DNA of 64,000 nt from Owenia fusiformis (taxonomy: Eukaryota; Annelida; Polychaeta; Sabellida; Oweniidae). Of this stretch, positions 33,600-44,046 are shown one piece after another (the first letter of the stretch is position 1; each line of letters opens with the position of its first letter). Location of the stretch: positions 9,660,989-9,724,988 of the forward strand of contig CAIIXF020000006.1 of assembly GCA_903813345.2 (NCBI GenBank), read 5' to 3'. Position numbers and translations under genes: made by a program. The notes beneath the pieces were generated by a model, which ran no database searches, was not told the origin of the DNA, and saw nothing but the letters and a program-made list of their open reading frames with translations.

Positions 33600-33812
33600 A
33601 AATCATATTATATTAGACATCTGTCAAGGGACGTTTTTCAATTTTCACCAGATTTAGGAGAGGAATTAGAAACTGATTTAAATACATGTGAATTTTGTGT
33701 CAAGCGTCAACCATATATGATAGATGAAGTGACACAACGGGAAACACTATTTTGTAAGCACTACAAAGAAAGAATACATTATGTGTTATCCATAAGTAAT
33801 AATCACGACTAA
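33600..33812 (+). other. Possible coding exon inside the foldback element, unidentified
   Basis: Plus-strand open frame ending at a stop at 33812. Its product has FQFSPDLGEELETDLNT, CEFCVKRQPYMIDEV and LFCKHYKERIHYV, a protein-like, cysteine-containing composition unlike the AT-rich random frames around it. No family was recognised. It could be a captured exon or a transposon protein remnant. Confidence 0.3.
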
Positions 33813-35343
33813 CCACTAATTCTCAGGAATAAAAAGTTCACACTATTTAGATAGATAGAGCTTATCCTCGGACCAGTTACGTCTTATCCGTGTGTCATAT
33901 GACTACTGTGTTAATTAACTAAGTAAAGTATTCCAATTAAAAAGTGTTGTATGTCTGCATGCAGCAAGCGTTTAATAATTCTTCGCACATATAAAATTGT
34001 CCATAAAAGAGTCTGGTATATAATATTGTCCATAAAAGATCGGTCTGATAATAACAAGTAACTCATGTTTATTTTAAAACTATTCTTTACGAATTTATGA
34101 TAAGTGTATAATGTTCAATCATACAAATGCGCAGTCAGTGATTGTTCTCCACACTCACCCCTCCCCCTTCCTGACATGAACTATTTTGTAAAACCATTGA
34201 CAGTGTGGAAAGGATTCTTACACTTGAGTGTCGAGGGGGGGCAGTTATAAAAATATACAAGGCGATGGTTCAGATTGGACAATTTTCAAAACTGCTCAAC
34301 ATGGTGAAAACTTCACGTTTTTAAAGAATGCTTGCTTGCTTGCGCGTAAGCAGCTTATTGTCGGATTTTAAACTTGATATTGTTTATTGGATTTTTATCA
34401 AGATTCTTCTTCAATTTTTTTTATTTGGGAACGTATATTTTTTATTATTAGAGAACCCAGGAAAACAATACATGTACAACAATTACTATTACTAATTAAG
34501 CTAATGGTCACTTGGCTTGGTGTATTTCCATTCTCATTTATAAAGTTCAAAAGACGAGCACGTTCTTATAAATAGATAAATGAATAACGCAAACCACGTT
34601 CTTAATGTTTTCATTCAGAAACGTATTTTATATTCAGTACTTTTTTATTTATTAAGTTACAGACACAAGCGGCACATATAGGTTTGTTGTAAGACCATTT
34701 CTGCGATGACCAAGGTGCGTATTTTGGTTTTATAACGGGGATATTGCTCGAGCTTGAATAACAAATAAAAGGCATGTTCTTATTTCTGTATTCTGTCCTT
34801 TGATTGTGTATTAAGTTGAGCTGCAAGCCAAACGTAAAAGATTGTTAAAACGCTTAAAACAAAACTTTATTCCTTTCAATTTACACAAAAATGAAACAGA
34901 TTAGATTCGAATCTCAGTCACACCAGCCACTGGTCAAAGGAAGCACAAATATCTATATTAATCAAATGTCTGAGAATTGATAACTGTCTGGAATCCAATG
35001 TTAATTTTATTGAATCAAACTAAGAAAAGTATAAAGAATAGATGAATTTTAAACTTTTAGAGGGAAAAGTCAAATATGCATTGTAACCCAAAAAATAATT
35101 CATTAAAGTGTCGTACACATTTCATAACATTTATATAAATAAAACAAATAAAGCACAACTCTAATGCCCTAATGAATTCATATCGGCGCAAACGGCCCTT
35201 GCAATAAAAACGCATCGAAGCAGGGAATGTTTGGTAAATTCTTCCGAGACTGACTTTTGTTATTTCAAAATTGAAATATGCCAAATTCATTTGAAATAAT
35301 CAAATAACCACACGATCTTTTTCCCTGGATTTTACTCTATTTT

Positions 35344-35475
35344 AGATTTACCAGAAAAATGTTTATATGATGTTGTGATGATTGCGTTTGCTTCTCACGA
35401 GTTCATTGAAAAGTTCAGTCGTAAAACTTCAGAGATCAAAAGACTAATTAGGCACCTGATTGCAAAAGTTTGATT
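35344..35475 (+). other. Second possible exon inside the foldback element, unidentified
   Basis: After TATTTTAG, an open frame reads LPEKCLYDVVMIAFASHEFI then EKFSRKTSEIKRLIRHLIAK and stops. It is amphipathic and low in stops. It lies about 1.5 kb from the other candidate on the same strand, so both could be pieces of one spliced protein. Confidence 0.28.
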
Positions 35476-35689
35476 GCATTTCGATCGCCGGGATTTTACA
35501 AACGTATTGTTTATGTAGCGATCGTGTTCTTGGGATCTTGATAACTTCCTATTTTAAGTTTTGGGTTGGAAGCAATGAGTATGTCAGACTTTCTCGTAGA
35601 TTAGCACATTATATAACTGTGTATGTTGGATTAACATTATCTATTTGTAAATTATTAAAAAAAATCATTTATGTCATGAGCTCTTGATT

Positions 35690-36413
35690 GGATTTTTACA
35701 ACTGAATACAATTGTTTGAATAGCTAGAATAATGCAAGAAAATATTTTATCAGAATTAGTGATCAAGGGGTTAAAACATGGAAACATTTTCATCTGCATT
35801 AGTGTTCAAAGGGTTAAAATAGTACAAAAGCATAGGATCCGTAGTCTAGAAATTATAAAATGTATATATGAAACAATATAAATGAAGCTTAATGGACATT
35901 AGATGTTTACAAAGAAATACAATTGTCACAATAACACATGAAAACATTTTCATCAGTATTGGTGCCCTAAGGGTTAAAGTAGTATATAAGTACATAATCA
36001 GTAGTATATAAACATCTAAAATGTATGTATGTGTCATTTGCTACTTCGTAAATGAAGATAAATGAACATTGGATATTTACAATATAATACAATTGTTTGA
36101 ATAGAAAAATACATGAAAACATTTCCAGTAATATTAGTGTTTAAAGGGTTAATACCTCTAAATCAATATATATCCAATTGAGAAAAGCATAAACATTTAC
36201 GTAGATTAGCACATTATATAACTGTGTATGTTGGATTAACATTATCTATTCGTAAATTATTTAAAAAAATCATTTATGTCATGGGCTTTTGAAATATAGT
36301 GAAATACTGAAAAAATATGGCGAATTTTTGATATTTTTTTCTGAAAAAATCAATGATTTTCGAAAAAAACAAATACAATGGCATTTTATCCTTTACTAAA
36401 CCAAGTTTATAAT
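35690..36413 (-). repeat. Right arm of the foldback element
   Basis: Inverse of 31893-32600. A segment of it (about 36205-36285) is also repeated directly at 35598-35690 (TAGATTAGCACATTATATAA...), so the arm grew by tandem duplication. Confidence 0.85.
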
Positions 36414-36795
36414 GTTATAACCATCATTAATAGATGCTACATTTTGCTCTAGTTCATCATATAATTCCTGGATTTTGACCATGTCCCGACCATCACAAGG
36501 GAAATAGACTACACATACATATATCATCTCATTGTTAATCTTCAGTTTTAACCAAGGCCATTCATAATCATCAGATTTTGAATCAAAGGGATTATCGTCA
36601 AGCAAAACAACATCTTTGTGAATAAAAAACCCTAACCCACCACCGAGTTTGCTTTTTCTATTCTTTTCTCACCAGATATACTCATAATCCAAGTGTATTA
36701 GTGAATTGGAATCATTAAAAAATGTTTCTGCTAGGGCAAAGAGGTCATAATGGTTGCTTGTTTGGCTATTCCAAGCCTTTGGACATTGTTATAGC
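36412..36795 (-). pseudogene. LINE A endonuclease fragment (N-terminal ORF2)
   Basis: The minus-strand reading gives NHYDLFALAETFFNDSNSL, then after an in-frame stop GGGLGFFIHKDVVLLDDNPF, WPWLKLKINNEMIYVCVVYF and ELEQNVASINDGYNIIN. This is the AP-endonuclease order 'D.....ET' / 'GGG.GFF....' / 'Y.PP'. It breaks exactly before the GDFN motif, where the foldback element begins. Confidence 0.75.
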
Positions 36796-37524
36796 CAAAG
36801 GAGGGCGAGTTGTTTGTAGAATGAATCGGGTGATTTTTTTCATGAATTTCGCTTATGTTTTTCATCCAAAAAACATCAATACACTTTAAAACATTTTGTT
36901 TACTTTAAGATTACACCATGTAATCCAAAAATATATTTCTCATTTTCAAAGATAATCCATGGATTAACACCCAGGTATTTTTATTTTTCAATCTTCAGAG
37001 GGCTGGGAATCAATGATGCTCAACGCTTTTGAATATGATAAATGCTGTTTTAAATAGGTTTTACGTATGCCAATAATTTCTCAAATTATGTAAGCTGAAT
37101 GCATTCCTTAATCCCTAGAATGTCTATCATAATAACATTCTTTTGTCTTGGCCACTTAATATGTTTTGTTGCTGTCTGATCATCAAATCAAATTGTTGTT
37201 ATTTAAAGATGTCAGTCAAATCTGGTGAAACAGCACAACATTTACCTAAATAGCATGAGTACATATTATGTAACTCATCCATAATATTTCATGCATCAGG
37301 TATTAAGGCTTATGGGATTAACTTTTACACATAAACTGAACTGACAGATGTGTATGCTTACATGTACAACTTCCAGGATTGTAAGAATTCAAAACTTGTT
37401 GATAGCCATATTTTCCTGAATGTGACATCAAGATATTATGGCATTTATGAGAGGTATAACATGAAAAAAAATGTATTAGTTAACTGTATCCGTTTTACAT
37501 TTATTGCAGTTGGCTACATTATAA

Positions 37525-37680
37525 GACAAGGCATTCACATGCAAAATGTCAACACCTGCCATTTGTTACAGACACCAACTGCCAAACACCAACTGCCAAA
37601 TGATAAACACCAACCACTGAACACCGTCCACAAAAAAGTTTGAGGCCATAACAATATGTCACCACTTGTGGTGGTGACAT
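37525..37680 (-). mobile_element. Short TGTCACCACC element, minus orientation
   Basis: On the minus strand it starts TTTTTATGTCACCACCACAA then GTGGTGACATATTGTTATGG and ends AGGTGTTGACATTTTGCATG then TGAATGCCTTGTC. It has the same ends as 22651-23843 with only about 100 bp of interior, where a CCAACTGCCAAACA repeat stands in for the GC minisatellite. Confidence 0.85.
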
Positions 37681-38272
37681 AAAAATGATCATGGAAAATT
37701 GTATTTTTTTGAAAAAGTAGGAACTTCTGAGGTTATTAGAAAATTGGAAGACAAGGAAGGATTCTGGCTTAAGATATTAGGGTTATAAATTGCAATGAAA
37801 CTAAAACAAAACATTCTTTTTCTCAAATATCACAGTGTATATTCAAATCACAAATACGATATCATACAATTACAATAAGGGTCTAGTGCACTTTCCATTA
37901 TGATATCCCCATGAACAAAATGAATCATTTTTAGGTGTAACATAAAGAATACAATGTCACATAATACTGTGGAAAATATTTGAGCGTTTGGACCCACATT
38001 TTTTTTAAATTTCTTTATTTATTTATTCAGTAAGCTAAGTTTTGAAATACATACAATGAGCGGGTGACACAAATTGTGTATATTCCCGACAGGGTGGTAA
38101 GTTGCCTACATAGAAACAGAGCTGAGGTTGAGGTCATTTAGTTCAGGAAGGGTGTATTGACTTGCCATTGAATGGGCTCCATTGACTTAACATGTGGATA
38201 TCATCAATTCCAATAGAGGCCATTGGTTTCTATTGATTTTCACAAAAATACCTAAAATACTCTATGACCTGA

Positions 38273-38365
38273 ATCGATTGCAAACTAAATAATTTCACAG
38301 TATGACACAAATGGTATATCACATCAGATGTGCAAATATAAAGTTTGCAATCGATTCAGGTCATA
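38273..38365. repeat. Perfect 24-bp stem hairpin
   Basis: 38273-38296 (TATGACCTGAATCGATTGCA then AACT) is exactly complementary to 38342-38365, with a 45-nt loop. It lies inside the 2.5-kb inverted-repeat element. Confidence 0.92.
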
Positions 38366-39425
38366 CTTCAAATTAAAAGATTATACATTTTTTCCATCAT
38401 TTCTTTCCTACAAAATGGCTATAGAAAAATGCTTCAAAAGCAACTTTTACACTAATGAAATCCCATACAACTTTGTAAATCCAAAGATTATACTGTTATG
38501 TTTCATTAATTAATAACATATTTGGATAATATGTTGGGATATGTAGGATGCAAATGGATTTTGAAAGACACAAAAAGACTTCTTGGTTTGGCATCTCTAC
38601 CCCTGTACACTTTATGATTGAATTATTGGCCCTAATAAGTGGCCCATTCATCAATACAGTGCTGAATATAGGTCAACAAGATACTAGTGTACATATAAAT
38701 GTAATAATATGTATGTAGATATGTCTCGATATTTTCACTAATTTTCATGATTATAAATACCGATAATCAATGAAAGGGACAATATTTTCACATTTGTAAT
38801 TGTATGTGTATGCATGGTCCATGTGTATGTTACCATAATTCCTTATATCCACTTAAAATGTCAAAAATATTGCCCAATTTATAATTATCAGATAATTTAT
38901 TCATCACCAAAATTAGTAAAAATTATCAACATGCATACCTTAAAGAGTTTAATCTCTCACTCAGTCACAATCATGTCAACCAAAACTGTACTTGTATTAC
39001 ATAATATAGGATTATACAGCTTACCATACATGTGCAATCCATATAGCATCCACACTAACATCTTTACAGAATCATATATAATTTTTGAATATAAACTAAC
39101 TCAACCCAATAAGGCGAGTACTAAAGAATTTACTTACCCGCCATCTAAAAATCTGCTTGGAACTACCATTGGATTACCATTGAATTCCTCCAAGAGAATA
39201 TTCTAGGGATTATGGAATGCATTCAGCTTACATAACTTAATAATTCATGAAAAAAATCCCCCGATTCATTCTAGAAACAACTCGCCCTCCTTTAACAGCT
39301 GCTTTATTAGATTTTTTAACCGTTTGACCACCTCGCCTATGTTTTTTATGACATTTGTTTACCACATTGCGTGTTGGCTGACATTTAGTATGGAATGGGG
39401 GTAAGGCTATATCATAGCCAAGAAT

Positions 39426-40960
39426 CTAGTTAGAATTTGCAGCATTGAACTCAGGGCATTTGGTTTGTTTATGTCCTAAAGAATTACACAGGTAGCACCT
39501 TACAGAATGGGGATGCCAGCAAGAGCTTGCCAAGTGGGAACTTTCACCACATTTAAAACATGCTGGCTTATTCCCCTTTTTGTTCGGTGCATTGGAATGA
39601 GATGACTGATAGGTACTACTACTATTGTCACATGAACTGTTATTGTTGTGTTTTTTTATGACATACTGTTTGCCATCCATCAGTGTCATTTGATGGGGAG
39701 ATACCAATCACATTTTGAGGGGCTTGGGGTCTATTATTGTGGTTGTTAGGGGATGGACGGGGGCGGTTAAATTGGCATGGCTTGGTGATATCATCAGAGA
39801 TTGTATCTAGTTTCATATTATGAGCAAGTTTATTTGAGCCAGCCTTTGTTAGATGCAGTCCCCATGAATCAAGGTAACCGTCATTTATAGAGCCATCCTG
39901 GAGACGAAATATTGTGTCATTGTTTACATGTGTAAATTGGTTATCATTGTCGCACATTACTTGCAGTGCAGCATTAACAGCTTCGATGACTTCTTGGGCC
40001 TGTTTGTTATCTGTACGAGGGGTGATGCTTGACACATGAATTTCATCAGAAATGTTTTTAGCCTCAGTTGCCATTAGCTTATAGTCTTTGGCAATTGATT
40101 CAGCACTGGCGTCGTTTTGGGAGGAATCGTTGCTGGCAATCTGAAGAATAACACGATTGTAGGGCTTTGGTCCTGTTTTTTCCCGAGTTCTGTTATCTCT
40201 TTATGGACATCTTTGATTTTACCCCCTCTGATACAGGTGACATCAGTGTTACATATTTTGGTATGGTCAAAGTCACGAATTATCGAACTTCCAATTACTA
40301 GGGTCTTAGATGGATTGTCAATAGCAGATTTCCTATCGGTTAACTGTTTACGCAAGTAGATGCATTCCTCATCAAGATCCTTGCAGGTTTTCGCAGCTAG
40401 TTGTGATACGACGTCAGTATTGGTAACCTGAATTGCATTGAGGTTGGTTTCCATAATATCAATTTTGTCTTGAAGGCATGCTGTTGTGGTTGATAAGTCC
40501 TCAATCTTTATTGTCAGTGGCGTCAGTGTAGATATCACTTCAACCAAGCGGTCAATGGAGGGAGAAGGGGGTAGCAAAGACTTGGAGGGACGACCTCTTG
40601 TTGTTTTAGTTTAGTTGTTTTGATTTTGGCATTAGATTGAAGAATTTTGGGGGTCTTTGGAGCATTTTTAGAGTTGCGTGTCCCTAACCTTGTTTTGCGC
40701 CTGGTAACTGCTGGGGATGGTGTTTCTTGCTTGAACGGTCCAAGTGGTGTGCTTGGAGTAGTAGAAAGAGTGTCAGCTTCTTGTACAGACCCAGGAGAAA
40801 ACGTAACATCAGTGTCAATAACAGTATTTTGAGATGGTCCCTGAATGGCATTTGTGTTCTGGGTAGAGTCACTCATGTTGAATGAGTCATTTCCAAACAG
40901 TTGGCTCAAAACAGGGTCTGTAGTACTTCCAATCCTGTTAGTTACAATGTTAGTGGCCAT
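39426..40960 (-). pseudogene. LINE A ORF1: SGNH-esterase-like domain and CCHC knuckles, frameshifted
   Basis: Four overlapping minus-strand frames (40960-40535, 40577-40074, 40074-39640, 39707-39426) read one protein broken by three frameshifts. Order: Ser/Thr/Pro-rich N-terminus; coiled region (TTACLQDKIDIMETNLNAIQ); SGNH-hydrolase motifs with the serine block in TLVIGSSIIRDFD, the Asn block in ILQIASND and the His block in DSWGLHLTKAGSNKLA; a Pro/Asn-rich linker; and two C-terminal zinc knuckles (CFKCGESSHLASSC and CYLCNSLGHKQTKC). In CR1/L2-type LINEs, ORF1 binds RNA and may act on membranes or lipids. No intact frame remains. Confidence 0.8.
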
Positions 40961-41299
40961 ACTAAGCCAATAACAGTGGCTGTTAATAGTCTAATTCCAG
41001 GGCCCAGTTACAGTGTAAGTTCAAGATCTATAATTAACTATCAGCCTACTTCCACACTGCTTCAGTTTATAAAAATGAAATACTTCTTCAAAATATTTAC
41101 AGAAAGTTTGTTCAAAATAAGTACTTATTTTTTGAAACTCAGTAACTAGCTCACTGTGATCACTGAATGTTCATAATTCCTCCTATGTACGAATTCCTAT
41201 CCAATATTATTTATTTTAGTTGAAATATCCAATTTTTCCAGGAGCTATATTTATGTGACTTTCTGTGAACTTTCGCTTTTTTTAGTATCAAATAGTATC

Positions 41300-41760
41300 T
41301 ATATTTCAGAAACTATTACAGCCTACATTCTAAAATTATGGTGATTATACACATCATACTCTGCATAATAGACATATAATTGAGATTTATCCATTCTGTA
41401 GCTAAAAACTAAGGTATTTTCAAGGTTCAATTTCAGCATTTTCGAAATGTCGCCATGAAGTAAAAATTATATGACCCAATCACATATTTATTAAATGTTT
41501 TTCGGCTTTAGAAAATAATTTTACTAAGCTAATAACATAAGAATTGTATGGTGTTGATAATTCTTCATCGCCATTTAGGGATAAATCCCCCCCCCCTATT
41601 TGCGAAAATAAAGGTTTTTACCTGAAACTTTTTCAAATAGCTATATTTCAGAAACTATTACAGCTTCCATTCCAAAATTTCTCATGTTGATTATACACAT
41701 CATACTCTGCATATTATACATATAATTGAAGTCTTAACACTTTTTTGAGGGTGTAGCTAA
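41300..41760 (+). repeat. About 335-bp tandem repeat, one and a third units
   Basis: CTATATTTCAGAAACTATTA starts at about 41300 and again at about 41641. Both are followed by TTATACACATCATACTCTGC. The end of one unit also lies at 29690-29935, on the far side of LINE A. Confidence 0.85.
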
Positions 41761-41805
41761 TAATAATAGTATATTTATTAGACATCTTAGAAATAAAAAT
41801 ATATG

Positions 41806-41935
41806 TTTTAGAAGGTTGTCACAACACTACAAGAGAGATATTTTGGATTGTCATCATTTTTGAGAATATTTTAAAAGGTTCTCACAACACTACAAGTGAG
41901 ATATTTTGGATTGTCATCATTTTTGAGAATATTAC
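41806..41935 (+). repeat. 65-bp direct duplication
   Basis: Two adjacent copies of a unit with GTTNTCACAACACTACAAG and GATATTTTGGATTGTCATCA, then TTTTTGAGAATATT. It lies directly before LINE B. Confidence 0.88.
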
Positions 41936-42003
41936 AAAAACATATTTATATTATATTTATTTATATTTTTTTTTTATATTTATTATATTACATTTTCATT
42001 AAT

Positions 42004-42718
42004 GATTTACCCTCTTATATTGGTTTAGATAACGACTGTCCAACTTTAGGTAATGAAAAATTAAATATGCTTATGTATGCTGATGATATCGTATTATTTT
42101 CAACATCAAAACAAGGTTTACAATCATCGATTAATTCACTTCAGAAATATTGCGAGGAATGGAAAATATCTGTTAATATTACAAAAACAAAAATTATTAA
42201 GTTCCAGAAAAATGGTCATGCATGCAAGGGGACCCAATTTCTCCTTTGGCCTTCAATATATGATTTACCCTCTTATATTGGTTTAGATAACGACAGTCCA
42301 ACTTTAGGTAATGAAATTAAATATGCTTATGTATGCTGATGATATCGTATTATTTTCAACATTAAAACATGGTTTACAATCATCGATTAATTCACTTCAG
42401 AAATATTGCGAGGAATGGAAAATATCTGTTAATATTACAAAAACAAAAATTATTAAGTTCCAGAAAAATGGTCATGCATGCAAGGGGACCCAATTTCTCC
42501 TTTGGCCTTCAATATATGATTTACCCTCTTATATTGGTTTAGATAACGACAGTCCAACTTTAGGTAATGAAATTAAATATGCTTATGTATGCTGATGATA
42601 TCGTATTATTTTCAACATTAAAACATGGTTTACAATCATCGATTAATTCACTTCAGAAATATTGCGAGGAATGGAAAATATCTGTTAATATTTCAAAAAC
42701 AAAAATTATTAAGTTCCA
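42004..42718 (+). repeat. Tandem triplication of the RT catalytic core in LINE B
   Basis: Units 42004-42261 (258 bp), 42262-42517 (256 bp) and 42518-about 42718 (partial). Each carries GATTTACCCTCTTATATTGG through the YADD codons to AAGTTCCAGAAAAATGG. Units 2 and 3 share a 2-nt loss (GAAATTAAATATG against GAAAAATTAAATATG) that shifts the frame. Confidence 0.93.
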
Positions 42719-42789
42719 TGTTACATTATAACAAGGATAAAATAGATTGTGTACAAGAATATAAATATCTTTGAATTATCATTAAAAGT

Positions 42790-43053
42790 TTGGGTAGTTT
42801 TATGGCTGCCCAGCATTATTTACATGAAAAAGCATCCAAAGCACTATTTAAACTTAAGAGATATTTTCAATACTGTAATATTAAGCCGTCTTTAGCAGTA
42901 AGCCTTTTTGACCATACGATAGCACCAATATGTCTGTATGGTGCCAAAAGATGGGCGTTAAACATATTTTTTTGTAAACATATTCTAGGTGTCGGGAAAG
43001 GGCAACTAGCTTGGCTATTTATGGAGAACTTGAGAGGTATCCACTATTTATAA
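42790..43053 (+). pseudogene. LINE B RT thumb region
   Basis: An 87-residue frame with ASKALFKLKRYFQYCN, LFDHTIAPICLYGAKRWA and CKHILGVGKGQLAWLFMENL, matching the post-RT 'LF...I.PILLYG.E.WG...CK.ILGV' segment of many animal LINEs. The usual E.WG is KRWA here. Confidence 0.78.
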
Positions 43054-43224
43054 ACATATTTGATAGAATTTGTAATTTTTATGCTCATATTCAGGACTCT
43101 TGATAACCTGTTACGTAGTCAAGCATTTCACAGCACAAAAATCTGAATTTCATGTCATGGTAAAAAAATTGATTAAAATATTAATGAATACTTATGAAAT
43201 ACTAGATATAACACCAGAAGTATT

Positions 43225-43690
43225 ATCCATAGATACTAGTATTCCGTAATTCCGCGGCGTGGACGGAATTTGACAAAACTTCAACTTTTTGCAGAATCCC
43301 TGATTTTCATGAAAATCCCGTGGAATTACCAGAATTTCCAGAAATTACATATTTTACGATCTCCTACCTTAGCGGGATATTTGAAGAGTGTCTGTTTATG
43401 TCCAACAATCAATCATTATTGAGTACAAGTACGATTTCACCGTGAAATTCAACATTCTATCACATTTAAATTCGCTAAAGCGAGTTCACTTATGACGCTC
43501 AGGTCTTACCAGAAAGTAGCTGACTTCCGTTTCCGTTGCTACGTCAATTTTCATCGTTTTAAAAGAATGCAGAATTTGGACTTTTTTTGAAAATTTGTGC
43601 AGAATTTCGATTTTCTCCTTGCAGAATTTGCTTTTTTTCTTGCAGAATTTTTTGCAGAATTTTGATTTTTTTCATGCAGAAAACTATTAT
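43225..43690. repeat. GCAGAATTT / GGAATTnCCG-rich repeat inserted in LINE B
   Basis: Starts near TTCCGTAATTCCGCGGCG and ends in five spaced GCAGAATTT copies. A related stretch (CGCGGAATTCAGGATTTCAT, GCAGAATTTGGCGCAGAATT) lies at 19880-19940. The LINE coding frame resumes after it. Confidence 0.6.
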
Positions 43691-44046
43691 CTGTGATTAT
43701 CTGAATTCAAGCAGAGTCTAAGGAGCCAATTTCATGAATTCTGGAAGAATAAAATCTCTAATGATACACAAAAACGAAAGTGCAATAACAAATTAAGAAC
43801 TTATAACACATTCAAAAGTAACTTTGCCTATGAAAATTATTTAGATGTTATAATACGTTTTGACCTGCGAAGAGAGTTTACTAAACTTAGAATAAGTGCA
43901 CATAATCTCCAAATTGAACTTGGTCCGACACAAGACCAAAACCGACACCGCTGGAAGAGAGAAAATGCGAAACATGCAATATAATAGAAAATGAAGAATA
44001 CTATCTCCTTCACTGTACGAAATATAATAGACAAAGAACTATAATG

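Larger units (their letters stand above)
31470..36413. mobile_element. Foldback element with long inverted arms inside LINE A ORF2
   Basis: Arms 31893-32600 and 35690-36413 are inverted copies of each other, about 600-700 bp. They share ATAAACTTGGTTTA, GTGCCATTGTATTTG, CACAGTTATATAATGTGC and TAGACTACGGATCC. Each arm holds 2-3 repeats of a unit containing AACCCTTTGAACACTAATG and GATGAAAATGTTT. The right outer edge abuts the LINE endonuclease at 36413. The left edge has about 420 bp more (31470-31892) that is not matched on the right. The centre (32600-35690) is mostly unique. Confidence 0.75.
36796..39299. mobile_element. 2.5-kb inverted-repeat element between LINE A ORF1 and ORF2
   Basis: The termini AAAGGAGGGCGAGTTGTTT...TAGAATGAATCGGG and their complement CCCGATTCATTCTAGAAACA...CGCCCTCCTTT bound the element. 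A second matched pair (TATGTAAGCTGAATGCATTC at about 37089 and its complement near 39210-39230) lies inside. It has no transposase. It carries a nested TGTCACCACC element (37525-37680) and a strong hairpin (38273-38365). Confidence 0.78.
29936..41290 (-). mobile_element. LINE A (esterase-ORF1 non-LTR retrotransposon), broken by two insertions
   Basis: Read on the minus strand: ORF1 (40960-39426) with SGNH-esterase-like and CCHC motifs, then an endonuclease fragment (about 36820-36412), then RT (31466-30965) and a C-terminal CCHC-like domain (30909-30055), ending in (TAAA)n-like sequence near 29936-29965. The ORF1/ORF2 junction is interrupted by 36796-39299, and ORF2 by 31470-36413. About 1.2 kb between the endonuclease and the RT is missing. 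An esterase ORF1 points to the CR1/L2 group; the clade is not certain. Frameshifts mark it as dead. Confidence 0.72.
41995..44046 (+). mobile_element. LINE B fragment (RT and C-terminal domain), degenerate
   Basis: Plus-strand LINE ORF2 pieces: FINDLPSYIGLDNDCPTLGN, MLMYADDIVLFSTSKQGLQS and CEEWKISVNITKTKIIKF (RT motifs), then AAQHYLHEKASKALFKLKRY and APICLYGAKRWAL (42790-43053), and finally FRKFTKLRISAHNLQIELG-like and a CETCNIIENEEYYLLHC knuckle (43690-44046). The N-terminal half is missing. The region 43225-43690 between the last two pieces is an inserted GCAGAATTT-rich repeat. Frameshifts and stops are frequent. Confidence 0.8.
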
